A stretch of DNA of 20,818 bases from Silene noctiflora (lineage: Eukaryota > Streptophyta > Magnoliopsida > Caryophyllales > Caryophyllaceae), in NCBI GenBank assembly GCA_009801015.1, contig VHZZ01014742.1, forward strand, positions 5,870 through 26,687. Direction: 5' to 3'. Positions 9,420 to 17,508 of the stretch are shown one piece after another. The translations under genes and the position numbers were made by a program. Within the stretch, counting starts at the first letter, position 1; every line of letters begins with the position of its first letter. The notes beneath the pieces are model-generated. The model was not told where the DNA came from, ran no database searches, and worked only from the letters and a program-made list of their open reading frames with translations.

Positions 9420-9590
9420 AATTACCCAAAATGAATTCACGTCAGGACTAAAACTTGCTTTGCACTCAAATCGCTCTCCCCCTTGGCAACTACAAACAAG
9501 TGTCAAAGTGTATGTTAGGGACTCGAACCTCCGTCTGCCCTCAAACATGCCTGACTTCATAACCACTACAGCAATTGCAATACAATAATT
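9420..9590 (-). mobile_element. tRNA-derived SINE-like unit (minus strand)
   Basis: On the minus strand, TGTAGTGGTTATGAAGTCAG (complement of about 9552-9571) fits an RNA polymerase III A box. GGAGGTTCGAGTCCC (complement of 9518-9532) is a strong B box, about 35-40 bases downstream. This spacing is that of tRNA-derived SINE heads. The body then runs towards 9420 and no clear poly-A or poly-T tail is visible. There is no cloverleaf with a paired acceptor stem, so it is not called a tRNA gene. The open frame over it (9414-9608) is incidental. Confidence 0.5.
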
Positions 9591-9729
9591 ATTTACACGC
9601 TTAAACAAACATATTGATTTGGGTTTTTCTACTATGTATCACCAGTGTTTCCCGAATTTTACAATATATCTTGCCTTTTCAAGATCACACGAGATTCCCC
9701 TAAACTCAATAAGTTATTCTACATATATT

Positions 9730-9846
9730 CTACTCATCTACAATACGTAGAACTAGCAATATAATAAAATTTTACGATTTTAAATGTTTTATTTGAGCTG
9801 TTTTAGTTGACTACTCATCTACAATACGTAGAACTAGCAATATAAT
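9730..9846 (+). repeat. Perfect 36-bp direct repeat, offset 81 bp
   Basis: The 36 bases 9730-9765, beginning CTACTCATCTACAATACGTA, recur without mismatch at 9811-9846. The second copy ends 9 bases before the Stowaway MITE. Perfect identity suggests a recent duplication compared with the other repeats here. Confidence 0.9.
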
Positions 9847-9855
9847 TCTTATATA

Positions 9856-10051
9856 CTTTCTCATATTCTATATTTTCTTCCCCTTTTATTTTTCCACAAG
9901 AAATAAGAAAGTTAATTTGAACCACACAAAACCCACTACCCCACATATTATTGAATTTTGACCACTCATATCATCCCAAAAAAGGGAATAAGGAAGAAAA
10001 TTCGAATAACTGAATAAAGAAATAGGGAAGAAAATATAGAATAGGAGGGAG
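9856..10051. mobile_element. Stowaway-like MITE, 196 bp, TA target duplication
   Basis: The left end CTTTCTCATATTCTATATTT pairs with the reverse complement of the right end, CTCCCTCCTATTCTATATTT; both then continue TCTTCCC. CTCCCTC is the Stowaway (Tc1/mariner-derived) signature, eroded to CTTTCTC on the left. TA lies outside each end (9854-9855 and 10052-10053). No coding content; the minus-strand frame 9886-10113 is incidental. Confidence 0.8.
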
Positions 10052-10289
10052 TACTCATCAATGATTAATATTTGTGATAATATGTAGCCATAAAAAGAAC
10101 TTGAATTTGGCATTATAAACTAATGTGAGGGTTTAAGGGTATATCTGATATTTCTTAAAAATCAAGAATAATGATAGAATTTCAGAAAATACAGGAATAT
10201 ATGTAAAAATCCCTATATATTAATTAAAAAAGTAGCAGTTACGTTTCGAAAATAATATATAGACTTGAGTACAAATTTTAATCATAAAT

Positions 10290-10400
10290 GTTCCACTGGT
10301 GTAGTGCAGAAGGCGAGGGATAGTGTTCAATCATGTCATCCGTGTTTGATTCCGAATAAGTGCATTTGTTTTTGGTTCTTTTTATAAAAAATAGAACCTT
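10290..10400 (+). mobile_element. tRNA-derived SINE-like fragment
   Basis: TGGTGTAGTGCAG at 10297-10309 resembles an A box and GTTTGATTCCG at 10344-10354 a B box, with normal spacing. A hairpin, GGTTCTTTTTATAAAAAATA closing with GAACC, follows near 10374-10398, and TTTTTGGTTCTTTTT gives a T-rich tail. No target duplication was found. The unit differs in sequence from the minus-strand one at 9420-9590, so these are probably different families. Confidence 0.4.
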
Positions 10401-10419
10401 CCATCGAGACTAGAGGTAA

Positions 10420-10459
10420 TATGAACTCACTTTTCACCTTTGGTCTGAATAGGAGGGAG
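10420..10459 (-). mobile_element. Stowaway-like MITE, single end
   Basis: On the minus strand TACTCCCTCCTATTCAGACC begins here, the Stowaway terminus next to a TA. The partner end is not visible to the left, where a SINE-like unit lies, so this is a truncated copy or solo terminus. Confidence 0.45.
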
Positions 10460-11488
10460 TATTAGACTACTAGTAGTTCGCTTGAGGTAGCTGGCTCGCC
10501 CAGCGACTTGACTTTTAAAGGCAACTTTATTTTCATGTCATTTATTTATGATGTAGTCGTTTAGGGGGAGAACGACTAGAATTCGAGACTAGCTTTGTAG
10601 TGACATGGACACATTTTGAATAATTACTTTAAAACTACTCATTTTTATAATTTCTTTGAATTTTGACCCCATTTTAAAATAAAAAAAATTCATTGATGTG
10701 TATGTGTGTACATTAGTCGGAAGTAGATCCACATGTACGGTGTCATGGATTTCAAGTTCACGGATTTCAAAGTTATCCGTCCATGATCATAGATGGGTAA
10801 TTGGGTATATACTTTTTTCTTTGTGTAGCATGTGTTACACAACTATACCTATGAATGGCAGTGGGTTCAGGGCCCTACTCAGACCCTTCGAATTTTACCC
10901 TAATGGGTTAGATACGGATCTTGTTTTAGACCCTTATCGGGTACGGGTATGGGTCAGATACCTATACCTATGGACCGTGTTCATGCAAAATTTTCCTACC
11001 TGAACTTTGTTAATAACCTTAATCATCACTTTAGCAAATAATTGAGGTATACCTTCCGCTTTTTTGTTTGAAAATGTTTCTTTATTTTACTATTAAAAAA
11101 TCTAAATTTTCCTAAAGAAATTCAAGTAATCCGACGGGTTTCCCAATTTGTTCATCATACTCTTATATTGTTACGGCAACAGGCAACTATTGTTATTCCG
11201 TCTCAAATTAATCTGCCCTCCATTTGTTAATAGACTTAAAACAATCACGTTGTATCAAATTTCTTCTTATAAATCCTAATTCATTTCCTCATCATCTTCT
11301 CCGTCACAATCCTCCTAATTGATAACAATTTCAAGAATTTCATCTACTATACCCAAATCAACTAGTGTTGTTTCACCTGCCTCTCTTTTCTCAATCTCTT
11401 TGTTTACCCACCAAATTAAACTAAAATTCACCAATCAACTTATCTTATTCTCAATTAATTTGGGAGAAATCCAGTTTACATCAAGGTT
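10460..11488. other. No gene seen; GGGTA-type degenerate patch at about 10857-10980
   Basis: Frames at 10698-11003 and 11319-11561 on the plus strand have no recognisable domain. The second runs straight across the hAT MITE boundary at 11497, so its end at least is artefactual. The stretch 10857-10980 is rich in GGGTAYGGGT-like words, a degenerate simple repeat. I see no RNA gene or terminal repeats in the remainder. Confidence 0.45.
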
Positions 11489-11496
11489 ATCTGATT

Positions 11497-11686
11497 CAGG
11501 GGCGTCTAATACCCCGGGCAACCACGAGCGGCGGAACCGGGCCTCCAATTTTAGCCACTAAATTTATAAGTTTTACTAATAGAATTCAATACAACCCTCG
11601 ACGTGTAGTACACTTATACATTCATATTTGGGGCCTCATTTTTTCGTGGTGCACCGGACCTCTCCATTTACTTTAAGGCATCCTTG
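11497..11686. mobile_element. hAT-like MITE, 190 bp, near-perfect 8-bp target duplication
   Basis: The element begins CAGGGGCGTCTAATACC and ends, in reverse complement, CAAGGATGCCTTAAAG, so the terminal repeat is short and eroded. The flanking 8 bases are ATCTGATT on the left (11489-11496) and ATCTAATT on the right (11687-11694): seven of eight match. An 8-bp duplication with CA...TG ends is characteristic of hAT elements. The interior is GC-richer, with CCGGGCCTCC and GGGGCCTC words facing each other. No coding content. Confidence 0.6.
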
Positions 11687-11733
11687 ATCTAATTTAGCAA
11701 ATTATATTAAATTGACACTAATTACAAAGCGTC

Positions 11734-11860
11734 GACGGATAGTTATCCTCTCACAACAAGGCAGGTGGAAGGGCAAGTGGGGGAGAAATGGATACTGCCA
11801 CTTGCATATTGTGAGAGGGTACTATCCGTCTTCAGCGTGGGACGGATAATGTTCGTCTTC
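11734..11860. mobile_element. Inverted-repeat element with GACGGATAGT ends
   Basis: GACGGATAGTTATCCTCTCA at the left faces TGAGAGGGTACTATCCGTC at the right (to 11830), giving an imperfect inverted repeat of about 22 bp around a 50-base interior with CAAGTGGGG/CCACTTGC words. A further GACGGATAATGTTCGTC half-palindrome follows at 11841-11857. Related motifs occur at 18305, 18534 and 19003-19027. A dinucleotide or longer target duplication was not identified. Confidence 0.55.
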
Positions 11861-12480
11861 AATAAGAAATTGTGCACTAATTAATAGAGAGAGGAATTAA
11901 ATCTGCACCCTCAACTTACATATACTTCGGACGATGCTCAAAATCGTTGGATGCAAGCTTTCAATAAGGGTACGGATGGTTCTGCAAAACAACAATTAAA
12001 AAATTAATTTTTTTTAAAATAAATCAAACAAATACGAAAATCAAACAATTGTGTTTTTTGCGGATTTCGCGCTTAGCGCAACCAATTTCAAATCATCGTC
12101 ACAGGTTCGTTTCTTGATGGATTTTCAATATGAAAGATGTTTTGGAATCGTGAAAGACCAAAGATTTGTTTTTTAACAAAAAAAAAAAAAGACCAAAAAC
12201 AATAAAAAACGAGCACAAACATATGCTGTTTCAAACGCGGGAGAACACGAAAGAAGGAACAAATTAATGTTCGAAAGGCAGACGGGATCCCCTGTTTTCC
12301 TGGGTTTGAGTGTTTATCGTGGATTGAAGGTGGATTTCTGGGTTTATATATTTCTGTTATATATTTCTGGTGTATGAATCTATGAATGCTCTATATTCCA
12401 TATGACTGATGAGAGACGAATATATATTGACAAAGGATAGGTATTACTCGGTTAGAAGGAATATGGATGTCGAAAGATTA
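11861..12480. other. No gene seen
   Basis: Mixed-composition sequence with an A run near 12177-12190. No open frame with coding character and no repeat that I can support. Confidence 0.5.
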
Positions 12481-12866
12481 CGTTGCGGGTTTTTTTTGGC
12501 AAGGATTATTATGTGTATCTTTTGAGTGCCGGTTGAGAGATTATATGAGCAACAAAGGCAGGATAGGTCTTGGGCAAGGGTCACGGTGAAGAGGAAATAT
12601 TGGTGGCTTAGTTCGGTTAGATCATAAACCGAAACAAAACAGGGGCAGGGGAGTGCGTAGGAGCTGCTCTTGGTTTGGCTTCAACGCGGGTAGCTTGGGT
12701 GCGGTTAAAGCTGCAATAGGTTGGGTTTATGGGTTAGTATACAGGATAGGTGAGGACACGGTTTTGGGTCGAATAGGAGCGGGTTTAGGACTGGTTTTGC
12801 GGGTTTGGTGCTGCTGTAAAACAGGGCAGCAACTGGGTGGTATGTGGACTGGTTGGAAGTGGTTTG
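12481..12866. other. G-rich left flank of the copia insertion
   Basis: Sequence rich in GGGTTTGG/GGTTGGG words. The same texture resumes immediately after the retrotransposon (17509 to about 17575), so before insertion this was one G-rich stretch. A plus-strand frame at 12653-12871 is explained by the low-complexity composition. No gene is called. Confidence 0.55.
12862..12866. repeat. Target-site duplication of copia element (left copy)
   Basis: GTTTG directly precedes the left LTR and is repeated exactly at 17509-17513 after the right LTR. Five base pairs is the usual duplication for Ty1/copia integration. Confidence 0.9.
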
Positions 12867-13066
12867 TGTAAAAAAGTGTATATTTGTGTACATGCAGCTA
12901 TATACAACTAACTAAATCAATTTACATAATATACTCCGTAAATAAAGGAGATATAAAAGGAAGCAAACAATATGGTTGCCAAAGAATAGGACATCACGCA
13001 TGATATTAGGCCAATATTGTTGATTAAAAATCTTGACAATCTTGACTAGAAGTTGTATCTTTGACA
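12867..13066 (-). repeat. 3' LTR of the copia element, 200 bp
   Basis: Begins TGTAAAAAAG and ends CTTTGACA on the plus strand, so it is TG...CA bounded. It matches the other LTR throughout except for about 13 substitutions, a small rearranged stretch (about 13000-13007) and loss of about 31 bases near 12886-12890. The lost bases include the probable TATA box. The last frame of the polyprotein reads into this LTR and stops at 13046-13048. Confidence 0.93.
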
Positions 13067-13082
13067 TTCCTGCTCAAGATGG
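13067..13082 (-). promoter_or_regulatory. Decayed polypurine tract of the copia element
   Basis: On the minus strand the bases just before the 3' LTR read CCATCTTGAGCAGGAA and then TGTCAAAG. Copia polypurine tracts of the CTTGAGGGGGAG type are usual here. Position and flanking match, but the run is broken by a C and extra A residues. It would have primed plus-strand DNA synthesis. Confidence 0.6.
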
Positions 13083-13560
13083 ACGGTAGGAGACGAAGTC
13101 CTATATTGGAAGATAAATCGAGGAACCGGGGGTTTTGGAAGCGGCTTAGTAAGTGTATCGGCCAGTTGATCACTTCCATTTATATGTTGAATTCGAACGG
13201 AGCCAGCTCGAACTTGTTCTTTGACGAAATGAAACGCAAGAGCCAAATGCTTCATACGAGAGTGAAACACGGGATTAGCAGAGTAATAAGTGGCACTCAG
13301 GTAATCACAATAGATTGTTGGTGGTTTGGTGATGGTGATACCGAGCTCTTGAAAGAGGGGCGAGAGCCATAGTATCTCAAAAGTGGTGTCCGCAATTGCA
13401 AGGAATTCAGCTTCAGTGGATGATCGGGATAGAGCTCGTTGCTTTTTGGAGGACCATCAAATAGGATTACTACCCAAGTAAACAAGTTACCCAGTTGTAA
13501 AAACATAGACGTTGAGATCACCGGCTCAGTCAACTTCACAAAAGGTCTGAAGACAAAGGG
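13067..13560 (-). pseudogene. Copia RNase H domain (broken)
   Basis: In the frame whose codons end at 13046, the minus strand reads an RNase H domain of the copia polyprotein, the enzyme that removes the RNA strand during reverse transcription. Visible landmarks are an AGD motif at the domain start, STEAEF (catalytic Glu), YCDYLSA (catalytic Asp) and a terminal DQLAD-LTKPL block. Three in-frame stops break it: 13526-13528 (at the Trp of the usual DWAGD), 13487-13489 and 13457-13459. From 13456 down to 13049 it is open. It joins the reverse transcriptase segment by a frameshift near 13550. Two of the three stops arise at positions where one base change restores the family residue. Confidence 0.88.
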
Positions 13561-14775
13561 CAGTGGTTTTGGTGGGTTGAATATAAGGTGTAGGGTTCCA
13601 TTGAGATTGCGAAGGAGTCTTTTTAATGCTGTCAAATGAGACGATGTAGGGTGGGTTAGGTATTGAGCCATTTTGTTGACAGAGTTAGAAGTGTCAGGAT
13701 GCGTGAGAGAGAGGTTTTGGAGGCTACCAACAATCGCACGACAATCTGTTTCATTCTCAATTGGTTGAGCAGGTTGTTTCACTAAAGGAGGATGAGAAAG
13801 CATAAGTGTTGATGCAGCTTTGCACTCATGCATATTATACTTGTGGAGAAGATCTGATAGATATTTGGTCTGATTGAGATAAAGAACGGTTTTGGTGGGG
13901 GTAACTTCTATGCCGAATAAGTAAAACAGGGTCCAAGATCTTTGAGCGAAAATTTTGTCGATATTTGCGCAATGAAATCAGTGATTAGGACGGTGTGGGG
14001 ACCGGTGACGATAATGTCATCGACATAAACAAGGACATATATATAGGGGACGGTTGTGGATGGTAGATAGAAACAGTGAGGGATCTGAGATGGAAGTACG
14101 AAAACCAGTGGCAAGCAAGTAGTTCTTAAGTTCAGTATACCATGCTCGCGATGCTTGTTTAAGACCATAGATGGCTTTGGTAAGTCTTCAGACATGATCG
14201 GGTTTGTTAGTATCAACGAAACCAGGTGGTTGAGACATGAAAACTGTGTCGGTATAATGACCTTGAAGGAAAGCATTGTTGACATCTATTTGGTGAAGAT
14301 GCCAACTTTCAGTGACAACGAGAGTAAGAATAAGTCTAATGGTTATGGGTTTGACCACCGGATTGAATGTTTCCGAGTAGTCGATACCATGTCTTTGATG
14401 AAAGCCTTTGGCAACAAGACGAGCCTTATGTTGTTTTAGACTTCCATCATGATTGTACTTGATTCGATAAACTCATTTGCATCCAATAACCTTTTGGGCG
14501 AGGTGTCGAGGCACAAGTGTCTAAGTTTGGTTATGGAGAAAGGCTTGGTGTTCATCTATCATCGCAACACGCCAACGAGGATCGACGAGGGCTTTTTTGG
14601 TGGTAATGGGGGTTACATGAGGGCTTACGACAACAGTTTTGGCGTATTTAGGATTAGGCTTGGCAATGTTATTGCAAAGACGGGTTATAGTGCGAGGTAT
14701 GGGAGGTGGAGGGGAAGGAATGAGAGAGTTTGTCGTGGTGACAAAGGGGTTAAAAGCGGGTGTCGAGGCAGGTGA
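13560..14775 (-). pseudogene. Copia reverse transcriptase (RVT_2 type, broken)
   Basis: The domain copies element RNA into DNA. Starting from the right, it reads the linker and the ALVDPRW...AM-DE entry to the domain, then IGCK, KARLVAKGF, the catalytic Asp in QIDVNNAFLQG, KAIYGLKQASRAW, then YVDDIIVTG (catalytic YVDD, near 14015), and the post-RT TALKRLLRNLNGT stretch (near 13640). Most lies in one frame (codon low coordinate equal to 1 modulo 3), interrupted by stops at 14776-14778, 14521-14523, 14473-14475 and 14188-14190. The YVDD block (about 13908-14075) is displaced to a second frame by a slip in the TATATATAT run near 14040 and returns near 13920. The short frames on the plus strand here are antisense shadows. 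Confidence 0.92.
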
Positions 14776-15886
14776 CTAGCTGGCAGGGGAGCTGGGAGAG
14801 GGATTAGAGGGTGTGGCTAGTGAACCTGAGGGTGGGGGGAGGATTGTTGCGTGTGGTTGGTGTGTGGGGTGGAGTCTGGTCACGAGGAAGGTTAGTAGTG
14901 ACAGGGGCTGATGTAAAAGAGAAGGGAGATAAGAGAGGTATAGTAAGACCACACCAACGATCAGAGATAGGAATGGAGCATGGGTCGTTTTGGTAAGAGC
15001 TAGATACGGATATTTGGACTTGAGAAAGCGAACATGGCGTGATGTGTAAAGTTTTCGAGTCGATGGATCATAGCACTGATATGCACTTTGGGTTGTGGAA
15101 TATCCTACAAAAATACAGGGTTTTGATTTTGGATCAAGCTTGTGAGTATTGTATGGCCTTAACCACGAAAAATAGAGGCAACCAAATGGTTTGAGTTTGT
15201 GATAATTGGGTTGTCGATTAAATATGTTTTCATACGGTGATTTATTTTGCAATGTGGATGTTGGAGATTTTTTAAGTAGGAGGCCGTGGTGAATGCATTA
15301 AGGCCAGAAATCAGTGGGCAAGTTGGCATGAGTAAGAAGAGAAAGGCCCGTCTCAACGATGTGACGATGACGTCACTCCGCAACCCCATTATGCTCGGGT
15401 GTATGCGGTGGGGAGGTATGGTGGGTTATTTCATAGTCAAGAAGAGAGGGTTTTAATCTATAATCGGAATAAAAAAATTTGATTGATGTTTGAAAAAAGT
15501 TTTCGATGATGGCCTTAAAATGAGTGAAGTGAAGGTGGGATTAGTGTCAGATTTATTTTTGAGTGGGTACAACCATAAATAGTGAGAGAAATGGTCCACA
15601 AAGATTTTATAGTGCTTGCACGAGTCATGTGATAAGACGGGGGAGGTCCAAACATCGGAGTAAATAAGATCAAGGGGGCGTTGCACATGAGAGTTGAGAC
15701 AGAAAAAGGGAGTTTGTGACTTTTATTCATAAGGCAAGCGTTACATTGCATAAAATTGAAAATACGGAAATTAAAAGAACTATTTAAAATTTTAAGGGTT
15801 GCAGTGGATGGATGGTCAAGACGGTAGTGCCACATACTTGAAGATGGGATGGTTGTGTATGCGTGACAGGGTAAGGAAGGCGCCAT
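14776..15886 (-). pseudogene. Copia integrase with GAG-pre-integrase zinc finger (broken)
   Basis: Integrase inserts the DNA copy into the host chromosome. The N-terminal zinc finger is visible as WHYRLDHPS (two His) and QCNACL (two Cys), followed by KSHKLPF. The core begins at IYSDVW (first catalytic Asp, near 15660) and ends at PHTPEHNGVAE (catalytic Glu, near 15376). Between the second Asp (YSD, near 15439) and that Glu I count 28 residues, where copia enzymes have about 35, and the usual DNGGEF block is absent, so about seven residues are lost. The downstream FGCLYF...PRS-like region with FVGYS and SRHVRF is intact in one frame (14776-15252). Frameshifts lie near 15870, 15690, 15520, 15300 and 15270, and a stop at 15373-15375 follows the catalytic Glu. 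Confidence 0.9.
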
Positions 15887-16320
15887 TTATAGATGCCTTC
15901 ATGATATTGCCCTTGAAGAAGTACTGCCTCCGTCGAGATTGCCTTAAAACAGAAAGAAGTGGGTGAGAATAAGATAATAACACAATTATCTTTGGAAAAT
16001 TGAGACACGGGGAGCAATTTACGAGAAATATTAGAGATAACTAAAACATTTTTAAAAATGAGAGAGTTATGAGACAATGAACCAAGATGGGTTATGGCAA
16101 CCGACGATCCATCACCAATGACGAGGTCATCAGGTCCGTCATACGGGTGGTGAAGAGAAAGCATGCTAAGGTTGTTCGTGATGTGATGGGAAACACCACT
16201 GTCAATTAGATAGGGCAAGATAGGGGCAGTGACAACGGTGGCAGTATGAGCATCGGGAAGAGGTTGCTTGGTTAAAGGTGGGGGAAAAACGACATTGGGA
16301 TAGTCGCGTTTGAAGTCAGG
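15784..16320 (-). pseudogene. Copia protease region
   Basis: Open in one minus frame from just after the zinc knuckle to 15784. It carries the aspartic protease signature near its start as YLIDSGVSHHIT, where the family normally has DSGASHHIT or DTGA; the Ala of the active-site triplet neighbourhood is Val here. IGDGSS and a KNVLVISNISRKLLPVSQ stretch follow, both typical of copia proteins between the protease and the integrase zinc finger. The protease would cut the gag-pol polyprotein in the particle. This is the best-preserved long segment of the element, and it passes without stops into the knuckle upstream. Confidence 0.88.
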
Positions 16321-16362
16321 ACAATCTCTAGTAACGTGCCCAACTTCGCTACAATAGTGACA
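16321..16362 (-). other. CCHC zinc knuckle of the copia gag (nucleocapsid)
   Basis: The minus strand encodes CHYCSEVGHVTRDC, a perfect C-x2-C-x4-H-x4-C retroviral-type zinc knuckle, preceded by KPFKGK and followed by PDFKR. Such knuckles bind element RNA during packaging. All four metal ligands are intact. It is in the same frame as the protease segment downstream and in a different frame from the main gag segment. Confidence 0.93.
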
Positions 16363-17171
16363 CTTTCCTTTAAAAGGTTTGGGATGAGAGGTGTTTGGAG
16401 TGGGTGTACGGTTTTGGGTGTATGGTTGATAGGTGGAGCGACACTGACTGTTGGGGTGGTAGGAACGGGTTTGGTTAGAGGCGTGTTGGAGCGTAAGCAG
16501 ATGGAGTAAAGGGTGTTGGAGTAGGCTGATTTTTTACGGTTATTTCATGTTGAATGAGCTTCTCATGGAAAGCCTCATACGATATTGGAACATCTTGGGA
16601 TATCGTGGGCACGAATGGCATCGATGACAGGTTTATGTAGGTTTTGGTCGATGCCATAGATAATTTGTGAGCTTCGGCATCCATGAGTTTGCCGAGTTGT
16701 GCTAGTTGATCGGTGCAAGATTTGATCGACAAAAGGTAATCAATAATGGTTTTGTCACCAAGCGTAATATTTTTCAGCCTATCCTTTATTTGAAGGATAA
16801 GGCCTCTCGATGGGTTGGCATAGGTGGATGCGAGGATTTTCCAGGCCTCGTGAGATGCGGTGGCGTCAAGAATGAGGGGACCTACGATGTCGTGAAGCGT
16901 GCTTGCTAGTGCACCGACGATGAGTTGGTCTTGACGGAGCCACCTGTTATAGGTTGGGTTTGGCACGGGTTTAGGGTTCGGGTTTTTTTTTTTCAGTGGG
17001 TAGGGGTGTGACGGTCTGTGATGGAGGCGTGCTAGAGCCATTAAGGTAGGCAAATAAGCGATAGCCTTGAAGGAGTCGAGTAATTTGGAAACGCGAAGTA
17101 CGGTAGGTATTCGGCGTGAGTTGGGTGCAGGTTGGGGAAGTGAAGGGAGATAAGGGGTTCGGATGGTTCAT
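16363..17171 (-). pseudogene. Copia gag (UBN2/Retrotran_gag type, broken)
   Basis: Gag forms the virus-like particle. The amino part (from a Met at 17171) shows the copia gag opening RFQITRLLQGYRLFAYLNGS. The frame is lost in an A run (plus-strand T run 16983-16993) encoding lysines, after which the next frame gives NRWLRQDQLIVGAL, ASHEAWKIL and YANPSRG, and then ISYEAFHEKLIQHE. Between about 16600 and 16660 the conserved segment reads in a neighbouring frame, so two nearby frameshifts compensate each other there. Another shift near 16490 leads into the knuckle frame. The true start codon is uncertain; the frame 17041-17334, which begins inside the LTR, is not gag-like. Confidence 0.85.
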
Positions 17172-17267
17172 CGAGGTTAGGGATGAGGTTGTTGTTGGAT
17201 GCTATGGGTTTACCGACGAGCACGGAAGCAGCAAGGAAGACGAGTAGTATGAGGATCGATTGTAATT

Positions 17268-17277
17268 TCTGATACCA
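17268..17277 (-). promoter_or_regulatory. Primer-binding site, initiator Met tRNA
   Basis: Directly after the 5' LTR the minus strand reads TGGTATCAGA, which matches ten bases of the usual TGGTATCAGAGC complementary to the 3' end of plant initiator methionine tRNA. The next bases diverge. This is the priming site for minus-strand DNA synthesis and fixes the LTR boundary and element orientation. Confidence 0.93.
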
Positions 17278-17508
17278 TGTAAAAAAGCGTATATTGAAAG
17301 ATAAAATTATAAGCATATTTATAGTAGAGTACATGGAGCTATATACAACTAACTAAATCAATTTACATAATATACTCCATAAATCATGGAGATATAGAAG
17401 GAAGTAAACAATATGGTTGTCAAAGAATAGGAGATCACGCATATTAGCTAGGCCAATATTGTTGATTGAGAATCTTGACAATCTTGACTAGAAGATGTAA
17501 CTTTGACA
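17278..17508 (-). repeat. 5' LTR of the copia element, 231 bp
   Basis: Bounded by TGT...ACA, next to the primer-binding site on its inner side and the target duplication (GTTTG, 17509-17513) on its outer side. It is 31 bases longer than its partner. The additional segment, about 17297-17330, contains the TATA-like box described separately. A short CTCCAT...ATGGAG hairpin is seen near 17381-17397. Confidence 0.93.
17316..17323 (-). promoter_or_regulatory. Putative TATA box in the 5' LTR
   Basis: The minus strand reads CTACTATAAATATGC here, a good plant TATA box, about 40 bases before the end of the LTR. The corresponding segment is missing from the other LTR. The promoter role is inferred from sequence and position only. 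Confidence 0.5.

Larger units (their letters stand above)
12867..17508 (-). mobile_element. Degenerate Ty1/copia LTR retrotransposon, 4,642 bp
   Basis: A complete but dead element on the minus strand. It is bounded by TG...CA LTRs and a perfect 5-bp target duplication (GTTTG). From the 5' end (right) it carries LTR, primer-binding site, gag with zinc knuckle, protease, integrase, reverse transcriptase, RNase H, a decayed polypurine tract and LTR. Integrase before reverse transcriptase is the copia order. Short LTRs, total length near 4.6 kb and the single long gag-pol layout suggest the Ale/Retrofit lineage, but this is inference. The main reading frame shifts repeatedly among all three minus frames, and at least eight internal stops are visible. 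The two LTRs differ at about 13 of roughly 185 aligned positions plus indels, so the insertion is not recent. Confidence 0.95.

Noticed and set aside
9518..9571. tRNA gene on the minus strand
   Set aside because: A and B boxes are present, but there is no paired acceptor stem or anticodon arm; a SINE head fits better.
10698..11003. 101-codon plus-strand frame
   Set aside because: It runs through a degenerate GGGTA-type repeat patch with no motif.
11319..11561. 80-codon plus-strand frame with serine/threonine-rich start
   Set aside because: Its last third reads into the hAT MITE (from 11497). The first part has no recognisable domain, so it may be chance or a gene relic that I cannot support.
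13061..14775. Plus-strand frames at 13061-13372, 13439-13639, 14155-14439 and 14449-14775
   Set aside because: All are antisense to recognisable copia pol domains on the minus strand and show no motif of their own.
17041..17334. 97-codon minus frame starting inside the 5' LTR
   Set aside because: The recognisable gag opening lies in a neighbouring frame (from about 17171). This frame is an LTR and gag shadow.
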